Assembly (NCBI RefSeq): GCF_024346355.1
Contig: NZ_JAGQCU010000013.1
Span: 1 to 64,000 of the forward strand
Length of the DNA: 64,000 nucleotides
Direction: 5' to 3'
Source: Cyanobium sp. ATX 6A2
GTDB lineage: Bacteria > Cyanobacteriota > Cyanobacteriia > PCC-6307 > Cyanobiaceae
The position numbers and the translations under genes are program-made. Positions within the stretch are counted from its first letter, which is position 1. Each line of letters opens with the position of its first letter. Under the pieces are notes generated by a model. That model saw only the letters and a program-made list of their open reading frames with translations, had not been told where the DNA came from and searched no databases. Below are positions 43,880 through 51,127 of this stretch, piece after piece.

Positions 43880-44533
43880 GTGCACGGTCTGCAAGCCTCC
43901 TGCGCAGCGGACGACACCGCCGCAGCTGAGCTGCGACTGGTTGTGGGTCTCGGCAATCCGGGGTCGCGCTACCGCGACACCCGCCACAACGTGGGCTTCA
44001 TGGTGCTGGAGAGGCTGGCCTGCGAAGCGGCTGTTTCCTTCCGCCAGCAGGCGAAGTTTCAGGGTCTGCTGGCGGAGGTGGGCCTGGGATCGCAGCGTCT
44101 GCGGCTGCTGATGCCCCACACCTACATGAATGACAGCGGTCGCTCGATCCGCGCCGCTCTCGACTGGTTTTCCCTGCAGCCGGCCCAGCTGCTGGTGGTG
44201 GTGGACGATATGGACCTGCCGCTGGGGCGGCTGCGCCTGCGGGCCCGTGGCAGTGCCGGCGGCCACAATGGTCTGCGCAGTGCCATCGCTCACCTCGGCA
44301 CCGAGGCCTTTCCGCGCTTGCGCATCGGCATCGGCGCCCCGGCCGACACGCCCGCCGAACGGCGGGCGCGCACCGTGGGCCACGTGCTCGGCCGCTTTGC
44401 CCCCCAGGAGCAACCGCTGCTGGAGGATGTGCTCACTGAGGTGACAGCCGGCATCAGCCTGATCCAGCGCCTGGGACTGGAGCGGGCCGGTAACCGTTTG
44501 AACGGTTTCCGGGCCCAGGCTGCGTCAGCCTGA
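43880..44533 (+). CDS. pth: Peptidyl-tRNA hydrolase
   Basis: It releases tRNA from prematurely terminated peptidyl-tRNA. LRLVVGLGNPGSRYRDTRHNVGFMVLE carries the catalytic His and Asn, LLMPHTYMNDSGRSI binds the tRNA, VDDMDLPLGRLRLRARGSAGGHNGLRSAI contains the Asp and the GGHNGL motif, and RLRIGIGAP is the last strand. The product has 217 residues with a GTG start at 43880, 5 bp after the tatA stop. A downstream start cannot be excluded because the first 17 residues are variable. Confidence 0.97.
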   Translation: MHGLQASCAADDTAAAELRLVVGLGNPGSRYRDTRHNVGFMVLERLACEAAVSFRQQAKFQGLLAEVGLGSQRLRLLMPHTYMNDSGRSIRAALDWFSLQPAQLLVVVDDMDLPLGRLRLRARGSAGGHNGLRSAIAHLGTEAFPRLRIGIGAPADTPAERRARTVGHVLGRFAPQEQPLLEDVLTEVTAGISLIQRLGLERAGNRLNGFRAQAASA

Positions 44534-44537
44534 ATCC

Positions 44538-44795
44538 ATGGCTCGCCTCCCCGCCACCACCGCCCAGCTGCGGGTGCTGCATCAGAGCTTCAGCAACCGG
44601 GTGCTGGAGGGAGAGGTGAGCGCCGGAGGCTTTCGCTGGACCTTCTGCTGGGCCTTCGATCGCGGCGAGCTGAGTGTGGAGCCATCCCTGGGCCGTGCCC
44701 TGATCCAGGACGCCCTGCTGCGCTTCCTGCTGCGGGCCGATTACCAGCTTGAGCCCGGCGGCGATTACGCCTTCACGGTGAGGGCCCGGTTCTGA
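44538..44795 (+). CDS. DUF3146 family protein
   Basis: The 85-residue protein starts MARLPATTAQLRVLHQSF, then GEVSAGGFRWTFCWAFDRGELSVEPSLGRALIQDALLRFLL, and RADYQLEPGGDYAFTVRARF. The RGELSVEPSLGRALI and DYQLEPGGDY motifs are what I associate with cyanobacterial DUF3146; no function is known. It starts 4 bp after the pth stop. The last 23 bp overlap the converging YqgF-like gene. Confidence 0.86.
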   Translation: MARLPATTAQLRVLHQSFSNRVLEGEVSAGGFRWTFCWAFDRGELSVEPSLGRALIQDALLRFLLRADYQLEPGGDYAFTVRARF

Positions 44796-45237
44796 GCGCC
44801 GGCAACCGTCGCCACACCGTCAGCTCCTGCCGCTCCAGCCGCTCCCCCAGATGGCGCTCCAGCAGCAGCTGGGCCACCACGTCATCGATGTCGCGCGGTG
44901 GCAGCCGCAGGCCTGCCGGCAGCCAGCGGCGCCAGTGCCAGCGTCCATTGAGATCCCAGTAGCGCTGTCGCGCCCGCAGGGTGGTGCCGCGTTCGTCCAC
45001 CAGCTCAACCTGCAGCCCGAGTGCCCCCAGCCGCCGCTGCCAGTCGCCGCTGCCGGTGCCGTTGCCGAGCACCACACTGGCCAGGCCCTGCCGCCGCCAG
45101 TGGGCGATCAGTGCCTGGGCCTCCTCTGGAACCAGGATCGCCGCCTCCAACAGGGTGAGACTGCCGCCATCCGCCAGCACCAGGCCGCATTTGCTGCGGC
45201 CGGGATCCACCGCCGCCAGCCAGGCGTTGGCTGTCAC
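44773..45237 (-). CDS. YqgF/RuvX-like RNase H-fold protein
   Basis: The 154-residue protein has NAWLAAVDPGRSKCGLVLADGG at the start, with the D-P-G-x-x-K-x-G loop of YqgF/RuvX Holliday-junction-resolvase-like domains. VVLGNGTGSGDWQRRL follows, then VELVDERGTTLRARQRYW with the second acidic position, and RDIDDVVAQLLLERHL with the final acidic pair. Family members mature 16S rRNA or resolve nucleic acid branches; this cyanobacterial subgroup is poorly studied. Start is GTG, overlapping the DUF3084 stop by 4 bp. Confidence 0.82.
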   Translation of the reverse strand: MTANAWLAAVDPGRSKCGLVLADGGSLTLLEAAILVPEEAQALIAHWRRQGLASVVLGNGTGSGDWQRRLGALGLQVELVDERGTTLRARQRYWDLNGRWHWRRWLPAGLRLPPRDIDDVVAQLLLERHLGERLERQELTVWRRLPALRTGPSP

Positions 45238-46484
45238 GGGCGTGTTCGCCGGGGAGATCGCACCTGCTGCCGCCCCAGGCGCAGCTCCACGCTGATCGGA
45301 TCCGGCGTGTCCGCATCGCTCAGGGCCACGGACTGCACCGGCAGCACCTGGCCGGCAGGCTGTTCGCTGATCGTGCGGATCAGGGTGCTGAAGGCGGTGG
45401 GGTCGACCTGCAGCCCATCGACCATCGTGCCCTGGCGCTGCGCCCGGGCATAGGACTCCGCCAGCAGCAGATTGAGTCGCCGGGCCAGCAGCTCGGGATT
45501 GCGCAGATCACCTTCGATCGTGGTGCGGGCCAGGACCTCGCCGGCGCTGACCACACGGCGATTGGGGCGCAGGTCGGGGACGACCAGCACCTGCTGCTCG
45601 CCACGCAGCACGTTGGCCGCCGAGCGGATGCTCACCACCCAGCTGCCCGGCCGCTGCAGCATCTCCTCAAGACGGTTGATGTCGGCGGTGGGCACCAGCA
45701 GGATCTGGCGTTCCGGTGGCTCGCCGGGGCGTACGCGGCGAAAGGCGATCAGGTTGGCCTGCTGCAGCAGGGCGTCGATCACCTCCCGTGCCTGCTGCGG
45801 ACGCTCCAGCTTCACCTTGGCGCTGGACAGCAGTTCGCCGCTGGTGAGCACCACGTCACCCCGGCGCAGGGCGATGAGCTTGTCCTCCAGTTCCTCCAGC
45901 TCGCTGCTGCCGGCGTCGATGCGCTGGCGCAGTTCGGCCAGCTCGCTCTCCCGTCGACTGAGCTCGGCATCCCGTCCGGCCACGTCGCGGCTGAGTCGCT
46001 CCCGTTCCCCCAGCAGCCGGCCGCGTTCGGCCTGCAGTCGGTCGCGCTCCCCCTCCAGCCGCGCCTGCTCCGCGCGCAACGGGGCCAGTTCATTGCGCAG
46101 GGTCGCGGCCCGCTCCTCGGCCTGGGTGAGCTCGCGCTCCACCCGTTGCTGGCCCAGCTGGGCGCGGGCCACCTCCGCCTGACTGGCCTGCAGTTCGCCG
46201 CGGCTCTCCTCCAGCTGCTCGCGGCTGGTGCGCAGCCGCTCCTCGATGCGATCCAGTTCGAACAGCCCGCGCCGCAGCCGCTCACTCACCAGCAGCATCA
46301 GCCCCAGGGACACGGCGCTGATCAGGCTGCCGGTGAGCACCGTGATCACCACGGCGGTGTTGCGCGGTCGCAGCCCGAAGAGGCTCAGCCGTGCCTTGCC
46401 CACACGGCTGCCGAGGCGGTCGCCGAGGGTGGCCAGCACACCCCCGAGCACCAGCAGCGCCAGGATCAGCAGCCAGCCCGACAC
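45234..46484 (-). CDS. DUF3084 domain-containing coiled-coil membrane protein
   Basis: The 416-residue protein has two N-terminal hydrophobic helices (about 3-20 and 45-68) joined by RLGSRVGKARLSLFGLRPRNTAVVITVLTGSLI, a segment typical of DUF3084. A long coiled coil (about 75-215) rich in Glu, Arg, Leu and Gln follows. A C-terminal domain has LISFRRV-type strands, including QANLIAFRRVRPGE, ILLVPTADINRLEEML and VVDRVVSAGEV-like segments. Function is unknown. It lies downstream of ntcA on the same strand. Confidence 0.88.
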   Translation of the reverse strand: MSGWLLILALLVLGGVLATLGDRLGSRVGKARLSLFGLRPRNTAVVITVLTGSLISAVSLGLMLLVSERLRRGLFELDRIEERLRTSREQLEESRGELQASQAEVARAQLGQQRVERELTQAEERAATLRNELAPLRAEQARLEGERDRLQAERGRLLGERERLSRDVAGRDAELSRRESELAELRQRIDAGSSELEELEDKLIALRRGDVVLTSGELLSSAKVKLERPQQAREVIDALLQQANLIAFRRVRPGEPPERQILLVPTADINRLEEMLQRPGSWVVSIRSAANVLRGEQQVLVVPDLRPNRRVVSAGEVLARTTIEGDLRNPELLARRLNLLLAESYARAQRQGTMVDGLQVDPTAFSTLIRTISEQPAGQVLPVQSVALSDADTPDPISVELRLGRQQVRSPRRTRP

Positions 46485-46602
46485 AGCGACGCTCGAATCT
46501 CTTCAGTATCTCCCGGCCCGATCTCCCGCTCCAGGCCCCGTCCGCGCGATTCGATCCTGCGCCGCTGGGCCATACCGGTCTGCAGCGGCGAGTGGCGGCC
46601 GC

Positions 46603-47343
46603 TCAGCTGAAACGTTTGGCCAGGGCGATCGGGTCGAACACGGTGATCTTCTTGCGGTCGATCTGCAGCAGACCCTCCTGGCGCAGATCGCCCAGCAGCC
46701 GGGTGATGGTGACGCGGGTGGAGCCGATCGCCTCGGCAATGGCCTGGTGGGAGAGCCGCAGATCGATCGTGATCCCCTCGCTGCCAGGCAGACCGAAGTC
46801 GCGACAGAGCACCAGCAGAAAACTCACCAGCCGCGAGCTCATGTCGCGGTGGGTGAGGGTTTCGATCATGGTTTCCGTCTGCAGGATCCGCGAGGAGAGG
46901 CCCTGCAGCAGCAGAAGGCCCACGCTGGCATCGAGCTCGATCGCCTTGCGCAGGGAGGTGGCCGGGGCCGTGATCAGCTCCACCCGCGTGAAGGCGATGG
47001 CGTGATAAAAGCGGTCGGAACGCTGACCGGTGAGCAGCGACAGCACCCCGAACAGGCTGTTCTCGCGCAGCAGGGCCACGGTGATCTCTTCGCCGCTCTC
47101 GTAGACGCGGGAGAGCCTGACGGCACCCCGTCGCAACAGGTAGACGCGCTCGGCGGGATCGCCGGGGAAAAAGATCGTCTTGCCGCGCTCAACGGTTTCG
47201 CTGCTGCTGCCGCTCAGACCCCGCATCACCTCGAGCAGGGTGGTGCTGTCCTGAACTCCGCTACCGATCGTGGTCACGGCGCCCGGGGTCCCGGTGGTGG
47301 GGGTGCTGGCGGTTCGGCTGAAGCCGCGGGTGGCGCCGACCAT
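46603..47343 (-). CDS. ntcA: Global nitrogen regulator NtcA
   Basis: The CRP/FNR-family activator senses 2-oxoglutarate and controls nitrogen assimilation genes. The 246-residue protein has a non-conserved N-terminus of about 25 residues. The cyclic-nucleotide-like domain includes [45 protein letters not shown], the linker helix RVELITAP, and [27 protein letters not shown]. The HTH is [30 protein letters not shown], and it ends [17 protein letters not shown]. All are NtcA signatures. I could not find a complete NtcA box (GTA-N8-TAC) in its own upstream region. Confidence 0.97.
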   Translation of the reverse strand: MVGATRGFSRTASTPTTGTPGAVTTIGSGVQDSTTLLEVMRGLSGSSSETVERGKTIFFPGDPAERVYLLRRGAVRLSRVYESGEEITVALLRENSLFGVLSLLTGQRSDRFYHAIAFTRVELITAPATSLRKAIELDASVGLLLLQGLSSRILQTETMIETLTHRDMSSRLVSFLLVLCRDFGLPGSEGITIDLRLSHQAIAEAIGSTRVTITRLLGDLRQEGLLQIDRKKITVFDPIALAKRFS

Positions 47344-47550
47344 GGACCAGGCATGGGTGAGTCGGAACCCTAAAGATCGGACCGGAGGTCACTTGTAACA
47401 ACGCGCACCAAACGCAGCTCCCGCCCTGGTGAGCCGCCCCCCGGGGCGAGGTGGCCGAGCGGTGATACGTCTGTTCTCCACCACAGGTGGTGTGCGGCCG
47501 TTGTGATCGGCTCCGAAGCCGCTACATTCAGCTCCGCGCCCGCCTGCTCC

Positions 47551-48195
47551 ATGACCGCCAGCCTTCCCGCCGGCCTCGGCGCCCGATCCGCTGGCCCGGC
47601 CTGCGGTGCGCCACCGCTGGGCCTGAGAGCTGTGGCTGCAACCAGTGCCAGTCGGCCGCGGCAGCCGGACGCGCCGGCGCCGCCCCCCCCAACTCCGCTG
47701 CGCCTGCTGGCCCAGCCTGAAGGCCTGTTGCAGGTCCACACCGCCCCCTATCGCGGCAGTTTCTCGGCCGTGCTCAGCCAGGCCATCCGCTCGGCCGGCC
47801 TCGGCAGTCAGGTGCTGGTGTGCCAGTTCCTCAAGGGCGGGGTGAATCAGGGCACCGCGGCCAGCCCCAGCCTTTGTGGCCGCCTGCGCTGGCTGCGGCC
47901 AGCCGTTGAAGCCTGCCTTGCCGAACCGGCCAGCGAGCACGATCCGCTCGTGCGCCAGGCGGTGCAGGAGGTGTGGGAGTTCAGCCGCGATCAGCTGCTC
48001 GCAGCGGCTGTCGATCTGATGGTGCTCGATGAGCTGGGGCTGGCGATCGAGCTGGGGTTCCTGGCGGCAGAGGAGGTGCTGGCCGTGCTCGAGCAGCGGC
48101 CGGCGCCGATGGATGTCATCCTCACCGGGCCGCCCATGGCGCCGGAGCTGATGGCCCTAGCCGATCAGGTCACCCAACTGCGCCGCGGCTTCTGA
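47551..48195 (+). CDS. CobO/CobA-like P-loop protein with degenerate Walker A
   Basis: The 214-residue protein resembles corrinoid adenosyltransferase CobA/CobO in overall layout: LLQVHTAPYRGSFSAVLSQAIRSAGLGSQVLVCQFLKGG at the nucleotide-binding end, MVLDELGLAIELGFLAAEEVLAVLEQRP, and DVILTGPPMAPELMALADQVTQLRRG. The usual P-loop GKGKT is replaced by TAPYRGSF, so ATP binding may be lost or altered. The N-terminal 55 residues are low-complexity Ala/Pro. It is a cyanobacterial conserved protein whose own function is unproven. It is divergent from ntcA and 12 bp before dcd. Confidence 0.8.
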   Translation: MTASLPAGLGARSAGPACGAPPLGLRAVAATSASRPRQPDAPAPPPPTPLRLLAQPEGLLQVHTAPYRGSFSAVLSQAIRSAGLGSQVLVCQFLKGGVNQGTAASPSLCGRLRWLRPAVEACLAEPASEHDPLVRQAVQEVWEFSRDQLLAAAVDLMVLDELGLAIELGFLAAEEVLAVLEQRPAPMDVILTGPPMAPELMALADQVTQLRRGF

Positions 48196-48207
48196 GACCG
48201 CCCCTCG

Positions 48208-48801
48208 ATGCTCAAGAACGACCGCTGGATCAAGGACCAGGCCGCAGCGGGCCTGCTCGAGCCGTTCCAGGCCAACCTGGTGCGCCATCTCGACCCCGAC
48301 ACCACGGCCCGGCCGGTGCTGAGCTTCGGCTGCTCCTCCTACGGCTACGACCTGCGTCTGTCACCGCGGGAATTCCTGATCTTCCGCCATGTGCCCGGCA
48401 CGGTGATGAATCCCAAGCGCTTCAATCCGGCCAACCTGGAGCCCGCACCTCTGCACGATGATCAAGACGGCAGCTACTTCATCCTGCCCGCCCATTCCTA
48501 CGGGTTGGGTGTGGCCCTGGAGAAGATGAGGGTGCCAGCCAACATCACCGTGATCTGCCTCGGAAAGAGCACCTACGCCCGGCTGGGCATCATCGTCAAC
48601 ACCACCCCGGCCGAGGCAGGCTGGGAGGGCCATCTCACCCTGGAATTCAGCAATTCCTCCGGGGCCGACTGCCGCATCTACGCCGGTGAAGGGATCTGCC
48701 AGCTGTTGTTCTTCGAGGGTGACCCCTGCGACACCACCTACAAGGACCGTGCCGGCAAATATCAGCACCAGCCCGAGCGCGTGACCCTGGCCCGGATCTG
48801 A
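48208..48801 (+). CDS. dcd: dCTP deaminase
   Basis: It converts dCTP to dUTP, the precursor path to dTMP. The 197-residue length is typical. LKNDRWIKDQAAAGLLEPF, LSFGCSSYGYDLRLS, FILPAHSYGLGVALEKMRVP, CLGKSTYARLGIIVNTTPAEAGWEGHLTLEFSN (with the catalytic Glu and signature Ser/Arg) and GICQLLFFEGD are all present. It converges on thyX, which uses the dUMP derived from this step. A perfect 8-bp hairpin lies between them. Confidence 0.97.
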   Translation: MLKNDRWIKDQAAAGLLEPFQANLVRHLDPDTTARPVLSFGCSSYGYDLRLSPREFLIFRHVPGTVMNPKRFNPANLEPAPLHDDQDGSYFILPAHSYGLGVALEKMRVPANITVICLGKSTYARLGIIVNTTPAEAGWEGHLTLEFSNSSGADCRIYAGEGICQLLFFEGDPCDTTYKDRAGKYQHQPERVTLARI

Positions 48802-48821
48802 GCTCGCGCTAAGGCGCGAGC
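48802..48821. terminator. Bidirectional hairpin between dcd and thyX
   Basis: GCTCGCGC (48802-48809), loop TAAG, GCGCGAGC (48814-48821): a perfect 8-bp stem directly after the dcd stop and overlapping the thyX stop codon (48809-48811). No U tract follows on either strand, so termination is inferred from position and symmetry. Confidence 0.5.
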
Positions 48822-49549
48822 CTGGCTCTATGCAGCCGGCTCTTTTCATACCAGCCGGCGATCTCTGGAGCCCAGCTCTGCAGATGGGGCCAGAGCAGAT
48901 CGCAGAGGGCTCGGATCTCCAGCTGGGCATCGAGCTTGGCCCGCAGGTCGAGAAAGTGCAGAAAAGCCCGCAGGCTGAAGCTCACTACGAAGTGCTGGCG
49001 GTAGTCGAACGGCAGGATGCCGCGGGCGTGCTCCTCGGCATAGCCGGCATCGAGCAGGTCGCGGTAGCGCTCGGCGGCCTGGCGGCAGAGGTGGAGATCG
49101 ATCCCGCGCTGGTCCAGGGAGTAGGCGTATTTCTTGCCCTGGCGATCGGCGTAGTCACCCACCGGCCGGAGGTAGAACACCTCCTCCAGCTCCAGTTCGC
49201 CGTTGGCGGCCCTGCGGATGCGGTCGCCGGTGTAGCGCATCGACTGCACATCGAAACTCACGCCCACCCGATGGGTGCGGGCCTGTTGCATCACCGAGTG
49301 CGGAAACCAGCCCACATTCAGCACGATCTGGGCATGCTCCAGAGGGCCGTAGTGGCCCCGTTCGCCCGCCAGCAGCCGCTTCACGCAGATCTCTCCGGCA
49401 CGCCGTTCATCCGGCCAGCCCGCCGGATCGCTGGCCACGAAGTTCTCGCTGTAGTCCTGGTGCATGGCCGCCCACACGCACTGCTGCGGGTTTGGGGTGG
49501 CGGCGATGGGCTCCACCCGGAAGCGGGAATCGAAACTGGGTTCAGCCAT
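48809..49549 (-). CDS. thyX: FAD-dependent thymidylate synthase
   Basis: It methylates dUMP using flavin and methylene-tetrahydrofolate, replacing ThyA. The 246-residue protein shows GHYGPLEHAQIVLNVGWFPHSVMQQARTHR, then VGVSFDVQSMRYTGDR (the RHRxxS-type signature in its cyanobacterial form), LPFDYRQHFVVSFSLRAFLHFLDLR, and a C-terminal WPHLQSWAPEI. The ATG at 49549 was chosen; the thioredoxin gene upstream overlaps it by 8 bp on the same strand. It is convergent with dcd. Confidence 0.96.
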   Translation of the reverse strand: MAEPSFDSRFRVEPIAATPNPQQCVWAAMHQDYSENFVASDPAGWPDERRAGEICVKRLLAGERGHYGPLEHAQIVLNVGWFPHSVMQQARTHRVGVSFDVQSMRYTGDRIRRAANGELELEEVFYLRPVGDYADRQGKKYAYSLDQRGIDLHLCRQAAERYRDLLDAGYAEEHARGILPFDYRQHFVVSFSLRAFLHFLDLRAKLDAQLEIRALCDLLWPHLQSWAPEIAGWYEKSRLHRARLAP

Positions 49550-50096
49550 GGCTGCGGGGGTCCGTGCTGGCCGGCGCGGCCGGACTGCCGCCGGCATCGA
49601 GGCGGCTCACCGCCCCCACCCCTGCCAGCTCGGGCAGGGGCTCGCCCCCGAGCAGAGCGGCCGTGAGGGCCTCCAGTTCAGACGCTGAACGGGCGCCGAT
49701 GGAGTGGCCCAGGTTGGTGCCGGCGGCATCGAACAGCTCCAGATGGGGGATGCCGTTCACCGCGTAGCGCTCCAGCTCAGGCTGCCAGCGGGGGTTGTCG
49801 ACATTGAGAAGCACCACGTCAAGGCTGCCGCGCTGCTGCCGTTCGATGGCCTCCACCGCCGGGGCCATGGCCCGGCAGGATTCGCACCAGTCGGCGTAGA
49901 ACTCCACCACGGTGGGTGTGCCATCGGCCAGGGCTTCGCCAAGGGCCGGGGATCGCCGGGCCAGGGCCTCCAGCGGTGTCTGCGACGGCAGCCCGCCCCG
50001 CAGCCACAGCACCAGCAGGGCGAGCAGGCCGGCGATCGCCAGCAGTGCAAGCCGTTCCCGACGGCCAGGACCGACCGCGCGTTCAGAGTTGCTCAT
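49542..50096 (-). CDS. Membrane-anchored thioredoxin-like protein (TxlA/HCF164 type)
   Basis: The 184-residue protein has an N-terminal hydrophobic anchor (about 16-33) and a periplasmic or lumenal thioredoxin domain. PTVVEFYADWCESCRAMAP holds the active site Cys71-x-x-Cys74, and NVDNPRWQPELERYAVNGIPHLELFD the cis-Pro region. TxlA/HCF164-like proteins carry reducing power across the thylakoid membrane for cytochrome maturation. The Pro/Ala-rich tail is variable. It overlaps thyX by 8 bp on the same strand. Confidence 0.93.
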   Translation of the reverse strand: MSNSERAVGPGRRERLALLAIAGLLALLVLWLRGGLPSQTPLEALARRSPALGEALADGTPTVVEFYADWCESCRAMAPAVEAIERQQRGSLDVVLLNVDNPRWQPELERYAVNGIPHLELFDAAGTNLGHSIGARSASELEALTAALLGGEPLPELAGVGAVSRLDAGGSPAAPASTDPRSHG

Positions 50097-50224
50097 GGCT
50101 GAGGTGAGGCGAGGTCCGGCAACGGCGTCGACGCGAACAGGCAGGGGTGCTTGAGTCTGGGTGCACTCTGCCAGGGTCGGCGCCGCTGCCGAGCCGTGAC
50201 CGCGTGCACCGTCGCCGCTGAACC

Positions 50225-50638
50225 ATGAAGCGCCGTCTCACCCTGCATTTCCCCCGGGAGGTGGTGCACCAGCCGATCACCTACCGGCTGGCGGTGGATT
50301 TCGACATCGCCGCCAAGATCCTGCGGGCCCAGATCGCCCCCAACCAGAGCGGCACCATGGTGGTGGAGCTCTCGGGCGACATCGACGAGCTCGCGGCCGC
50401 CGAGGCCTGGCTGGAAAGCCAGGGCCTGGGTCTCAACCGCGCTCCCGGGGAGATCGCCATCGACCGTCAGCGCTGCATCGACTGCGGCATCTGCTCGAGT
50501 GTCTGCCCCAGCGGTGCCCTCAGCTTTAAGGCTCCGGATTGGCGGCTGCAGTTCGAATCCAGCCGCTGCCTGGTGTGCGAACAGTGCATTCCCAGCTGCC
50601 CGGTGGAGGCCATCGCCCTGGTGCTGGACCCCTCCTGA
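50225..50638 (+). CDS. NIL-domain plus 2[4Fe-4S] ferredoxin protein
   Basis: The 137-residue protein has an N-terminal NIL domain (RRLTLHFPREVVHQPITYRLAVDFDIAAKILRAQI, about 1-75) like that of methionine ABC transporters. It is fused to two cluster motifs, CIDCGICSSVCPSGA and CLVCEQCIPSCPVEA, each C-x2-C-x2-C-x3-C-P. It is a known cyanobacterial/archaeal arrangement; the redox partner is unknown, and a sulfur or methionine role is a family-based guess. It starts 128 bp from the divergent thioredoxin gene and is followed 3 bp later by a membrane protein. Confidence 0.92.
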   Translation: MKRRLTLHFPREVVHQPITYRLAVDFDIAAKILRAQIAPNQSGTMVVELSGDIDELAAAEAWLESQGLGLNRAPGEIAIDRQRCIDCGICSSVCPSGALSFKAPDWRLQFESSRCLVCEQCIPSCPVEAIALVLDPS

Positions 50639-50641
50639 GCC

Positions 50642-51127
50642 ATGGCTGCACTGGCCGCTGCCGTTGTGCCCCTGCTGCGCCTGCTGGTGCTGCCGCTGCG
50701 CGCGCCACTGGTGCTGCTGCTGGTGGCGGTGGCGGCCTACATCGGCACATCCTGGCGGGTGCTGCCGGGCGCTGGCCTGCTGGCGGTGCTGGGCTGGTTC
50801 GGCTCGTTTGACGCCCTGCAGACCCTGCTGGTGGTGGTGGTGTGCAGCATGCCGCTGCGGCTGTTGCGCGGCGTCACCGGACTGATGGCGGCCAGCCAGG
50901 TGATGACCCTGGTGCTCACCCTGCTGATCGTCACCGTGGCCGCCATCTATCTGCTGCGGCTGGAGGTGCTCTCGCGGGTGCTGATCCTGGGCTCGGCGGT
51001 GTTGCTGGCAAGGGTGGATCTGGCTCGTATCCGGGTGGTGCCGCCGCCGCTGCAGCTCTCCCTCGGCCTCAGTGGGCTGGTGCTGGCGAGCTGTGCCCTC
51101 GGCCGCTGGCTGATCAGCCGGGGCTGA
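50642..51127 (+). CDS. Conserved membrane protein of unknown function
   Basis: The 161-residue, very hydrophobic protein has about five predicted helices (approximately 5-35, 42-55, 58-72, 82-103, 106-120 and 132-155, some merging). Charged residues are few: PLRLLRG, LRLEVLSR and ARVDLARIRV. I recognise no family. It is closely coupled (3 bp) to the NIL-ferredoxin gene, which may indicate a joint function. The last 14 bp overlap the converging lytic transglycosylase gene. Confidence 0.75.
   Translation: MAALAAAVVPLLRLLVLPLRAPLVLLLVAVAAYIGTSWRVLPGAGLLAVLGWFGSFDALQTLLVVVVCSMPLRLLRGVTGLMAASQVMTLVLTLLIVTVAAIYLLRLEVLSRVLILGSAVLLARVDLARIRVVPPPLQLSLGLSGLVLASCALGRWLISRG

Noticed and set aside
47344-47470. 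NtcA self-regulatory box upstream of ntcA
   Set aside because: Only a GTA half-site near 47395 is present; no TAC at the required spacing, so I do not call it.
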